A stretch of 25,019 bases of DNA from a bacterium (GTDB lineage: Bacteria > KSB1 > UBA2214): contig JAKQKF010000534.1 of assembly GCA_029560815.1 (NCBI GenBank), positions 1 to 25,019 of the forward strand. Direction: 5' to 3'. Positions 5,619 to 12,773 of the stretch are shown here, one piece after another (positions within the stretch are counted from its first letter, which is position 1; each line of letters opens with the position of its first letter). The translations under genes were made by a program, and so were the position numbers. The notes under the pieces are model-generated. The model ran no database searches and was not told the DNA's origin. It saw only the letters and a list, made by a program, of their open reading frames with translations.

Positions 5619-8054
5619 TCAGTTTCGTGCGCCGATAAAGCGCTCGAGCCACTGATCCATCTCCCAGAGCGTGTGCAGGACCGATTCCCGCGCGCGGTAA
5701 CCGTGACTCTCCTTTGGCAGGATGACCAGCCGGGCAACCTTGCCGAGCCCCTTCAAGGCCGCGTAGTAGCGCTCGCTCTGCATCGGGAAGGTGCCGGTGT
5801 TGTTGTCCGCCTCGCCGTGAATGAGCAGCAGAGGGGCGTCCATTGTCTGTACAGCCATGAAGGGTGACATTTTTAAATAAGTCTCCGGCGCCTCCCACAG
5901 GGTGCGCTCTTCGCTCTGGAAACCGAACGGGGTGAGGGTGCGGTTGAAAGCGCCACTGCGGGCGATACCGGCCTGGAAGAGCCGGCAGTGGCTGAGCAGG
6001 TTGGCGGTCATGAAAGCGCCGTAGCTGTGACCGCCGATCGCCAGCCGGGTCGAATCTGCGACGCCGCGGTTCTTCAGTTCCGCGACGATCGCTTCAGCGC
6101 TGGCGACCAGCTGCTCGATGTAGGTGTCGTTGGGCTCCTTCTCCCCCTCGCCGACGATCGGCATGGCCGGATCATCGACCACCGCATAGCCGCGCATCAC
6201 CCAGAACAGGGGGCTGAGGGGGGAGATGCGGATGAAGCGGTAGGGTGAATCCGTGACCTGGCTGGCTGAGGCGGCGCTCTTGAACTCCTGGGGATAGGCC
6301 CACATCAGAACCGGTAGAGTGCCCCGGCTTCGCTCCCAGCCCGGCGGAGTATAGAGGGTGGCTGTGAGTTGGACCTTGTCGGCCCGTTCATACCGGATCA
6401 GCTCCTTGCGGATGCCCATAAGCTGGGGCGAAGGGTGGGGAAAAGCGGTCACCGGCACGGACGATTCAGGACTGAGGCGGCGCAAGTGGTAATTGGGGGG
6501 CTCCTCAATGCCCTCGCGACGCGTCAAAAAGGTTTCCGCCCCTTCATCCATAAAGTCGATGAAGTTTTCATAATAGGGCGCGGCGCATCGCCAAAGGCGC
6601 CGGCTGTGCCCGTTCGCTATCGAGCGTTCATCCAAAAAGGGAAAGCTGCCATCCGGAGAAGCGCCCTCACCGCGCATGTAGACACCCTTTTTATCGCGCG
6701 TCCGGCGCAAAACGTAGGTGCCACTCGATGTTGCAGTCATGAGGGGCGTCCCGGGATCATTGTAGCGGTCCTCCATGGAATACTCGGCGAAGAGGAGCGC
6801 CTTGCTGTCGGGATTCTCCGGATCGATCGACCAGATCCGCACCAGCCGTTCTTTCCAGACCCACTCCTGAACAAGCGCGAGGTCCTCGTCCCCCCAGTAG
6901 ACCGTACGGAAGCGCAGGGAGAGATTGGCGAGCAGTTCGGCATCGTGGGTGAAAGGGGCGGTCAGGGTCCATACCTTGTCGCGGATCTCGGCCGTGCGTT
7001 TCGGATCTCCGCCATCCTGGGCCTCGCACCAGAAGAGCGTTTGCGGCTGATCGGCTCGCCAGCCGAAATTGCGCGGCCCCTCGGGAACAGCATCGAAAGC
7101 GATCGGCACCTGTTCGGCGAGCGGCAGATCGGCCACATCCTTGACCAGGGCCCCGCTCGGATCCCAAATCTGCACACGGTGAGGAAAGCGCAGCGCCGGC
7201 ACCAGATAGGAATAGGGCCGGTGAATGATCTCGACCAGGATTGCGAGGCCGTCTGGAGAGGGCTCCGCCGTCCGGTAGATCGCCGGGCTGCCGATCCGGG
7301 CGAGGCTGCCGTTTTCGTCCGCAAGGGCGAGCTGGCAGCTGAAATAGTGGTCGAAGAGCTGCTCATCGTGACTGTTCCGGAGCAGATCCTGGTAGGTCGG
7401 CGCCGGTGCGCTCACACCCCCGCACTCCTGGATCACCGGCCCCTCCGGAATGAGCGGCGCGGCGGGGGGGTCAGGGCGCTCAGGCGGAATCAGCCGGCAG
7501 AGGATCCTTTTGCTGTCGGGCATCCACTGGAAAGGATTATCATAGAATGCGGCGTTGAGGGGCTCGCCGCTGAGCTGACGCGCACTTGCGCTGCCGCAGT
7601 CGAGCAGCCAGAGCGTGATCGCGTTCACTCCGGTCAGGGTGAAGGCGACTTTACGGCTGTCCGGCGACCAGGAGACATTGCGGATGCGGGCGCCGGGGGG
7701 GAGCCCCCGGACGGGACGGGTGGCGCCGTCGCGCAGTGATTTCAGCTGCAAGCCTGTATGATAGCTGAAACGGCTCGGCCCGTTGGTTTGCGGGTTGATG
7801 CGGATGCCGGCGAGGCGGAGTTCAGGCTGTGAGAGCTCTGCAATGGTGGGTAAAGCGGGATTTTCCAGCACCAGCAGCCAGTGACGGTCGGGCGAAAGAC
7901 TGACCGAAGGCGTAGCCGGTGCATCGACCAGATCGATGATCTCCTGGGGCGGCAGACGATAGCCGGTCTCCTGTGACGCGCTCAGATCCGGATTAAGCAT
8001 GAGTACCCCCCAGAAGGAGAGAGTGATCGCAATGTGTTTGGCTGATTTGCTCAT
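5619..8054 (-). CDS. Secreted S9-family serine peptidase, glutamyl endopeptidase-like (S9D)
   Basis: This 811-residue exported peptidase has a signal peptide at its start (MSKSAKHIAITLSFWGVLML, likely cleaved near LSAS|Q). Next comes a long beta-propeller-like region (about 40-580), then a C-terminal alpha/beta-hydrolase domain (about 590-805). The catalytic triad is visible as S677 in GGHSYGAF, D750 in HGEADNNTG and H784 in ESHGYR. The N-terminal segment (LPPQEIIDLVDAP, LAGIRINPQTNGPSR) closely recalls chloroplast glutamyl endopeptidase and its bacterial homologues, which cut after glutamate. I chose the ATG at 8054 because a GGAGG site sits 5 nt upstream and the signal peptide begins there; the frame is open upstream to 8192 but that part looks non-coding. 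It stands alone between divergent and convergent neighbours. Likely role: periplasmic or extracellular peptide degradation. Confidence 0.88.
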   Translation of the reverse strand: MSKSAKHIAITLSFWGVLMLNPDLSASQETGYRLPPQEIIDLVDAPATPSVSLSPDRHWLLVLENPALPTIAELSQPELRLAGIRINPQTNGPSRFSYHTGLQLKSLRDGATRPVRGLPPGARIRNVSWSPDSRKVAFTLTGVNAITLWLLDCGSASARQLSGEPLNAAFYDNPFQWMPDSKRILCRLIPPERPDPPAAPLIPEGPVIQECGGVSAPAPTYQDLLRNSHDEQLFDHYFSCQLALADENGSLARIGSPAIYRTAEPSPDGLAILVEIIHRPYSYLVPALRFPHRVQIWDPSGALVKDVADLPLAEQVPIAFDAVPEGPRNFGWRADQPQTLFWCEAQDGGDPKRTAEIRDKVWTLTAPFTHDAELLANLSLRFRTVYWGDEDLALVQEWVWKERLVRIWSIDPENPDSKALLFAEYSMEDRYNDPGTPLMTATSSGTYVLRRTRDKKGVYMRGEGASPDGSFPFLDERSIANGHSRRLWRCAAPYYENFIDFMDEGAETFLTRREGIEEPPNYHLRRLSPESSVPVTAFPHPSPQLMGIRKELIRYERADKVQLTATLYTPPGWERSRGTLPVLMWAYPQEFKSAASASQVTDSPYRFIRISPLSPLFWVMRGYAVVDDPAMPIVGEGEKEPNDTYIEQLVASAEAIVAELKNRGVADSTRLAIGGHSYGAFMTANLLSHCRLFQAGIARSGAFNRTLTPFGFQSEERTLWEAPETYLKMSPFMAVQTMDAPLLLIHGEADNNTGTFPMQSERYYAALKGLGKVARLVILPKESHGYRARESVLHTLWEMDQWLERFIGARN

Positions 8055-8354
8055 AGTACCCTCCTTCATGTTCAACCCATCCAACCGGGATGAGCCCGGC
8101 CCTGAAGCGGCGGAGTGCCGCTGGCATGCGAGAAAAGAGAAAGTATAAGGGCAGGTTTGCCTGAGCAAAGATGCAGCAAGGGAGAAGGGCATTGGAAGCC
8201 ATCTGATTTAAATAAAAGCAATTACGGTGATATTTGCAACTCTTTTTTCAGCAGGTCTCCGCCGGGAGGGGGCAAGATTATGTTGGAAATAATAAAATAA
8301 TATCCGTATCTTAACCTTGGTTGAAAATTATGGAATGAGGGCGGAGAGCCGGCC
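8055..8354. other. Divergent intergenic region between S9 peptidase and CorA-like genes
   Basis: These 300 bases hold no convincing gene. On the minus strand a TATACT -10-like box (8147-8142) lies about 90 nt upstream of the peptidase ATG, with a poor -35 (TTTGCT at 16 nt), so a promoter there is only possible. The minus leader contains short GC hairpins (CCGGG/CCCGG around 8087-8101; GCGGC/GCCGC around 8108-8122). On the plus side an AT-rich patch (about 8280-8335) precedes the CorA-like gene, but no hexamer pair stands out. A short open frame at 8115-8300 has no binding site or recognisable product and is not called. Confidence 0.5.
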
Positions 8355-9269
8355 ATGCTGCGCTGCTATAAAATCGCGAATGAAAAAATACAGGCTTGCG
8401 CCCGGGAAGAGGCGCAGATCCTCATCTATATCAGTCCGGACGAGTCGGAAAAAAGATATCTGACCGCCGAAATGAAGCTGGATGAGCACACCCTCAATTC
8501 CACGCTCGATCCCGATGAGCTGTCTCGTCTGGAATTCGAGCCCGAACATTTCGCGATGATCTACAAGCGGCCGCGCAATTATATCGTCGAGGACCGCTTC
8601 CTCTTCCGCGTTACCTCCATGGGCATTTTCTTCTTCAATGACCGGATCATCCTGGTCGCCAGCGAAGACCTGCCGATGTTCGATGACAAGAAATTTACCC
8701 GGGTGACCAGCCTTCGCGATGTGATGCTGAAAATGCTCTACCGCTCCATCTACCACTTTCTCGAACACCTCAAGATCATCGACATGATCACCAACGAGCT
8801 CGAGGAGAAGATCAACCTCTCCATGCAGAACAAGTATCTCATCAGCCTCTTCTCGCTGGAAAAATCGCTGGTCTACTATCTGAACGCCATCACCTCTAAC
8901 TCCATCCTCCTCCAGCGTCTCAAGAACAATTCGGGCAAGATCGCCTTCCTGCAGGAAGAGGAGGAGCTGCTCGATGACATCATGATCGAAAATTCGCAGT
9001 GTTACCGGCAGGCGGAGATTTTTTCCAACATTCTCTCCAGCATGGCCGATGCGCGCGCATCGATCGTGGGCAATAACCTCAACTCCCTCATGAAGACCCT
9101 CAATATCATCACCATCGGGATCATGGTGCCGACCTTCGTCGTGAGCGCCTTTTCCATGAACGTCAGCATTCCCATGCAAAAACTGCCCTACGCTTTCTGG
9201 CTCGTGCTCGGGATCGCCTTCGTCTCGGTCATGGGGTTCTATCTCTTCTGGCGTTATAAAAAATGGTAG
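8355..9269 (+). CDS. CorA-like divalent-cation transporter with an SMN instead of GMN motif
   Basis: This 304-residue protein has the CorA layout: a charged cytoplasmic domain (about 1-240) with long helices, then two C-terminal transmembrane helices (about 250-268 and 279-297). The loop between the helices carries F-S-M-N (S267-M268-N269) where CorA proteins have Y-G-M-N. The tail is basic (RYKKW), as usual. The family moves Mg2+, and sometimes Co2+, Ni2+ or Zn2+, through a pentameric inner-membrane channel; the Gly of GMN is normally needed for Mg2+ selectivity. The altered loop raises the possibility of different ion selectivity or a regulatory role. The ATG at 8355 is preceded by GCGGAGAG. 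The small anti-sigma-like gene follows 68 nt later. Confidence 0.82.
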   Translation: MLRCYKIANEKIQACAREEAQILIYISPDESEKRYLTAEMKLDEHTLNSTLDPDELSRLEFEPEHFAMIYKRPRNYIVEDRFLFRVTSMGIFFFNDRIILVASEDLPMFDDKKFTRVTSLRDVMLKMLYRSIYHFLEHLKIIDMITNELEEKINLSMQNKYLISLFSLEKSLVYYLNAITSNSILLQRLKNNSGKIAFLQEEEELLDDIMIENSQCYRQAEIFSNILSSMADARASIVGNNLNSLMKTLNIITIGIMVPTFVVSAFSMNVSIPMQKLPYAFWLVLGIAFVSVMGFYLFWRYKKW

Positions 9270-9337
9270 TTTTTGTATCTTTTTAAATCTGCTGCATCCA
9301 ATAAGAAACAACATTTTTCTATACGGGTGAGGCTTTC

Positions 9338-9577
9338 ATGCTGTGCCATGAGATATTGCAGGAGATCTGCGCAGATCTCGCTGAAGACATCGATTCGGAA
9401 CTTTGCGCCCGGCTGCGCGAACACCTGCAGAATTGCCCGAGCTGCGCCCGGCAGCTCTCGACCATGCGGACTACTGTACAGCTCTACCACTGCCTCGGGC
9501 AGCAGGAGGTGCCGCAGCCCATCCATGAACGCCTGGCCCGGATGCTCAACCTTCCCGAGGGTACGTCGGCACCGTAA
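9338..9577 (+). CDS. Small zinc-finger (ZAS/anti-sigma-like) protein
   Basis: This 79-residue protein carries an H-x3-C-x2-C motif (H29, C33, C36 in REHLQNCPSC), plus an upstream Cys/His pair (C3, H4) and C11. That is the pattern of the zinc-binding anti-sigma domain found in RsrA/ChrR-type proteins and the 'putative zinc-finger' family. No transmembrane segment is visible, so it should be cytoplasmic. Members usually bind an ECF sigma factor and may sense oxidation through the zinc thiolates. No sigma-factor gene is adjacent, so it is an orphan whose partner must lie elsewhere; other zinc-finger roles are possible. The ATG at 9338 follows a GTGAGG binding site. A terminator-shaped palindrome lies 54 nt after its stop. 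Confidence 0.7.
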   Translation: MLCHEILQEICADLAEDIDSELCARLREHLQNCPSCARQLSTMRTTVQLYHCLGQQEVPQPIHERLARMLNLPEGTSAP

Positions 9578-9602
9578 AGGTGAATATATTGACACTTTTT
9601 GC

Positions 9603-9631
9603 TTGACTGACAGCGTAAAATTGTGTATACT
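9603..9631 (+). promoter_or_regulatory. Sigma-70-type promoter of lexA and the downstream mutagenesis genes
   Basis: TTGACT (9603-9608) and TATACT (9626-9631) are separated by exactly 17 nt. This is the best promoter match in the window. The expected start near 9638 lies inside the adjacent 24-bp palindrome. The lexA ATG at 9672 follows a GGGAGGG binding site. Confidence 0.75.
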
Positions 9632-9660
9632 AAGGGTGAAATTAATTTCACCCTTTTTTT
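9632..9660 (+). promoter_or_regulatory. Perfect 24-bp palindrome: candidate LexA operator and terminator-shaped element
   Basis: Arms AAGGGTGAAATT (9632-9643) and AATTTCACCCTT (9644-9655) are perfectly complementary. They start directly after the -10 box and cover the predicted transcription start. This is where an autoregulated lexA would carry its operator. The motif GGTGAAAT/ATTTCACC does not match the operator types I know (CTGT-N8-ACAG, GAAC-N4-GTTC). A run of seven Ts (9654-9660) follows, so the same sequence would act as an intrinsic terminator on transcripts arriving from the upstream anti-sigma-like gene. Transcripts from the lexA promoter begin within the left arm and should escape it. 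Confidence 0.6.
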
Positions 9661-9671
9661 GTGGGAGGGTT

Positions 9672-10280
9672 ATGGAAAAGCTGTCGAGCAAGCAGGAAAA
9701 GGCGCTCGAACTGATCATCAAGCGCGCCCGGGAACAGGGCTATCCCCCGACCCTGGCGGAATTGACCGAGGAGCTGGGCGCGGCCTCCCGGAACACCGCC
9801 GTCAAGTATCTGCGCATCCTCGCGCGCAAGGGCTATATCATCTGGGACCGCAACAAGGCTCGCGGCATCCAGGTCGCTGGCGAACCGGGAGGGGAGGAGG
9901 GCGGCGTGCCCCTGATCGGCTCCGTGGCCGCCGGGACTCCGATGCTGGCCGAACAAAACATCGAGCGCTATGTGCCCGTGCCGCGCTTTCTCCTGCGCGC
10001 CGCCGGGCCCCATTTTCTTCTGCGCGTCGCCGGCGAGAGCATGATCAACGCCGGCATCCTGCACGGCGATCTGGTACTGGTGCACGCTCAGCCCCAGGCC
10101 GATGTCGGCGACGTGGTGGTGGCCCTGATCGACAGTGAAGCCACCGTCAAACGGCTGGCCCAGCGCGACGGCAGACGCTACCTTCACGCTGAAAACCCCG
10201 CCCATGCCGATATTCATCCGACGGGGGAGTGGAGCGTGCAGGGCAAGGTTGTCGCTCTGCTGCGCGAAGAGGTGATCTAG
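9672..10280 (+). CDS. lexA: LexA SOS repressor
   Basis: This 202-residue protein represses SOS genes and cleaves itself when RecA filaments form on damaged DNA. The N-terminal winged helix-turn-helix domain (about 1-70) matches the family (SSKQEKALELI, YPPTLAEL, RNTAVKYLRILARKGYI). A linker leads to the S24 autoprotease domain. The scissile bond is A87-G88 (GSVAAGTP), the nucleophile is S123 (GESM) and the general base is K160 (EATVKR), the same spacing as E. coli LexA (A84-G85, S119, K156). The ATG at 9672 follows a strong GGGAGGG site. It is first in a four-gene plus-strand array: the ImuB-like gene starts 13 nt after its stop. The palindrome in its promoter suggests autoregulation of the whole array. 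Confidence 0.95.
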   Translation: MEKLSSKQEKALELIIKRAREQGYPPTLAELTEELGAASRNTAVKYLRILARKGYIIWDRNKARGIQVAGEPGGEEGGVPLIGSVAAGTPMLAEQNIERYVPVPRFLLRAAGPHFLLRVAGESMINAGILHGDLVLVHAQPQADVGDVVVALIDSEATVKRLAQRDGRRYLHAENPAHADIHPTGEWSVQGKVVALLREEVI

Positions 10281-10292
10281 CGAGGAGAAACC

Positions 10293-11585
10293 GTGCCGCG
10301 TACCATCATCCATATCGACATCGGCGATTTCCCCATTGCGGTGGAACGGGTCCTGGAACCCCGCCTGCGTCAGCGCCCGGTGGTCGTGGCCGTTCAGACC
10401 GCCACCCGTTCCCTGGTCGCCGCCCTCTCCCGCGAAGCGGCCGGCCAGGGCGTGCAGCGCGGTATGCCCCTGCCCCAGGCGCGTAAATACTGCCGCGATC
10501 TGACTGTGCTGCCGCCCAACGAGGAACTCTACACCCGCGCCACCACAGCGCTGCTCGGCCTGCTGGGCCATTTTTCGCCCCTCATTGAACCCCTGCGCTT
10601 CGGCCACGCCTATCTCGACATGACCGGCTCGACCCGCCTTTTCGACGGCGCGCTGGATGCCGCCGCCCGCGCCCAGCGCGAGATCCGCGACCGCCTGCGC
10701 CTCGATGCCGTGGCCGGGGTGGCCAGCAACAAACTGGTCAGCAAGGTCGCCTCCGACCTCCTCTGCCGGCAAAATCCCGCCGCCCCCCTCTACGACGTGC
10801 ATCACGGCGAGGAGGAACGCTTCCTCTCGCCGCTGCAGGTCACCTGCCTGCCCGGCGTGCAGAAAGAGGTCCGCGACCGGCTCCAGGAACTCAATGTGCG
10901 GCGCGTGCATGAACTCGCCCTCATCCAGGCCGAACATTTGCAGATGCTCTTCGGCCGCTTCGGACTCCTCCTTTTTCAGCGCGCCCGCGGCATCGATGAG
11001 CGCCCCGTGCAGCCGGCCCGGCGCAGCCCCGAGATCGTCGAGCCCCTCGAGCTGGCCGAGGATTGCAACGATTTCGACCGCCTGCGCCGTTTCACCCTCG
11101 GCCTCCTCACCCGCGCCACCCGCCGCCTGCGCCAGGAGAATCTTTATGCCCGCCGCCTCGCCGTCGAAATCCGCTATTCGGATTACCGGGAGAGCAGCGC
11201 CCGGGTGCAGATCCCGCCGGCGCAAACAGACGAGGAACTGCTCGCCTCCGCCGCAGCCGCCCTCGAAAAGGCCCTGCTCCGCCGCGTGCGCGTGCGCAAG
11301 ATCACGCTGCGCCTGGGCGGACTCGCACCGGCCGGCGGCCAGCTTGAACTTTTCGCCCCCGCAGCCGACTCCAAACGCGAGGCCCTCGGCCGGGCCCTGG
11401 ATGTCATCCGCGACCGCTATGGCGAAAATGCGGTCCATTTCGGCCGCGCGGCGCTTTTTTCGCCACCGGCCGCCAAAAGGCTTGAATTAACGGCCGCGAA
11501 TGCGTATCTTGCGGAGAAAAACCGGCCCGCACTCCCCCGCCGTACGGGCGAAACCTCACCATCGATCCGGAGTCCTTATGAATGA
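10293..11585 (+). CDS. imuB: ImuB-like Y-family polymerase homologue, catalytic carboxylates lost, beta-clamp motif present
   Basis: This 430-residue protein has the Y-family fold: palm start IHIDIGDF, finger segment, AYLDMTGS strand, helix-hairpin-helix thumb (about 180-200) and little-finger domain (about 250-345). Pol IV catalysis needs D8 plus the D-E pair in SxDEAYLD. Here the first Asp survives (D9) but the pair is replaced by G104-H105 in RFGHAYLD, so polymerase activity is unlikely. Residues 350-354 are QLELF, a beta sliding-clamp binding pentapeptide (coded at 11340-11354). Loss of catalysis with retention of clamp binding is the hallmark of ImuB, the scaffold of the ImuA-ImuB-DnaE2 mutasome. 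The GTG start at 10293 follows a clear CGAGGAG site 13 nt after lexA. The stop overlaps the GNAT gene by 8 nt. A basic 70-residue tail follows the clamp motif. Alternative reading: a divergent DinB/UvrX-type protein. Confidence 0.8.
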   Translation: MPRTIIHIDIGDFPIAVERVLEPRLRQRPVVVAVQTATRSLVAALSREAAGQGVQRGMPLPQARKYCRDLTVLPPNEELYTRATTALLGLLGHFSPLIEPLRFGHAYLDMTGSTRLFDGALDAAARAQREIRDRLRLDAVAGVASNKLVSKVASDLLCRQNPAAPLYDVHHGEEERFLSPLQVTCLPGVQKEVRDRLQELNVRRVHELALIQAEHLQMLFGRFGLLLFQRARGIDERPVQPARRSPEIVEPLELAEDCNDFDRLRRFTLGLLTRATRRLRQENLYARRLAVEIRYSDYRESSARVQIPPAQTDEELLASAAAALEKALLRRVRVRKITLRLGGLAPAGGQLELFAPAADSKREALGRALDVIRDRYGENAVHFGRAALFSPPAAKRLELTAANAYLAEKNRPALPRRTGETSPSIRSPYE

Positions 11586-12753
11586 CCAAGCCGTAAGCAT
11601 CATCCAGTTTTCCAATCGGGACGCCCGGGACCGGCGTCTGCTGAAGAAATTTGTCGATTTCCACTGGCAGCACTATGAAAAAGAGCCCGCTTTCGTCCCC
11701 CTCCTCGATTACGAATTTCTCGGCTTCAAACTGATGGGCATGACCGGCTTTTTCGAACCGGATAACCTCTTCTTCCGCCATACCGAGATGACCTTTTTCA
11801 TCGCCATGCGCGGAGAGAGCGTGGTCGGCCGCTGCAACGCCTTTGTCAATCATAATCACAACCAGCGCTGGGGCGACAAGGTCGGTTTTTTCGGCCAGTT
11901 CGAGAGCATCGACGATCAGGTGGTGACCAACGCCCTCCTCGACGCCGCAGCCGCCTGGCTGAAAAGCCAGGGTATGACCGCCATGCGCGGCCCCCAGAAT
12001 CTACCCGTCAATGAAGCGACCCCCGGCTTGCTCGTGCAGGGCTTCGAGACCCGCCCCGTCATCTACTACCAGTATAATAAGCCCTACTATGAACGGCTGC
12101 TGGCCAACTATGGACTGAATGTGGTTAAAAAGGTCAAATCGTGGGAGGTGCCGGTCGACCGGCCTATGGAGGAAAAACTGGAACGGGTCGGCAAAAAGGT
12201 GATCGAACACTATGGGGTGACCATCGAGACCTGGGGCCAGCGCCCCCTGGCGCAGCGCAAGGAGGAGATGCTCGAGGTCTATAACGACGCCTGGAACGAC
12301 AACTGGGGCTACGTCCCCTTCACCCGCGAAGAGTTCTTCCGCAATGTCGATGACATGCAGCTGGTCATGGAAAAGGGCCTCTTTCTCTTCGTCTATGTCA
12401 AGGGCGAGCTGGCCGCCTTTTTCGGCGGTGTGCCCAACATTTGCGAACGCCTGGTCCCCCTCTCCTGGTGCAGGCGCTGCGAACTGCTCCGGGCTGCACG
12501 GCTGCTTCTGACCAAAAATAAAATCCGGGGATTCCGCCTCGGCTATATGGGGGTGAAACAGAAATTCCGCCGCCTTGGACTGGATGGCGTCATGCTCTGG
12601 AAGCAAAAGATCTACTCCCAGCAGAAGGGGTATGAATACTGCGATTTCGGCTGGGTACTCGAGGACAATGTGCTGGTCATCCGGGTCGGCGAATCCATGC
12701 AGGATTCCCGGCTTTCAAAGGTCTATGCGGTTATGGAAAAAGAGATCGCCTGA
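11578..12753 (+). CDS. GNAT-like N-acetyltransferase-fold protein inside the lexA-imuB-dnaE2 array
   Basis: This 391-residue protein resembles large uncharacterised GNAT-like proteins (patterns such as GRCNAFVNHNHN, VGFFGQFESIDDQ, MRGPQNLPVNEATPGLLVQGF and YYERLLANYGL). Two GNAT-like halves seem present, with the second around 260-380 (FVYVKGELAAFFGGVP; FRRLGLDGVMLWK). No transmembrane segment or signal peptide is seen. The substrate is unknown. The ATG at 11578 has a CCGGAG site and overlaps the ImuB-like stop by 8 nt, implying translational coupling; the dnaE2 start is 20 nt after its stop. In described cassettes a RecA-like ImuA is encoded next to imuB, but this protein shows no Walker motifs and is not ImuA. 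It may modify a mutasome partner or may simply be a passenger in the operon. Confidence 0.75.
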   Translation: MNDQAVSIIQFSNRDARDRRLLKKFVDFHWQHYEKEPAFVPLLDYEFLGFKLMGMTGFFEPDNLFFRHTEMTFFIAMRGESVVGRCNAFVNHNHNQRWGDKVGFFGQFESIDDQVVTNALLDAAAAWLKSQGMTAMRGPQNLPVNEATPGLLVQGFETRPVIYYQYNKPYYERLLANYGLNVVKKVKSWEVPVDRPMEEKLERVGKKVIEHYGVTIETWGQRPLAQRKEEMLEVYNDAWNDNWGYVPFTREEFFRNVDDMQLVMEKGLFLFVYVKGELAAFFGGVPNICERLVPLSWCRRCELLRAARLLLTKNKIRGFRLGYMGVKQKFRRLGLDGVMLWKQKIYSQQKGYEYCDFGWVLEDNVLVIRVGESMQDSRLSKVYAVMEKEIA

Positions 12754-12773
12754 CCGCCGGATATCCCTGCTCT

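Noticed and set aside
6369..7739. Plus-strand open frame opposite the S9 peptidase
   Set aside because: Antisense shadow with no motifs; the minus strand has the catalytic triad and signal peptide.
9648..11438. 596-codon minus-strand open frame opposite lexA and imuB
   Set aside because: It spans two well-supported plus-strand genes and their junction; composition is that of an antisense shadow.
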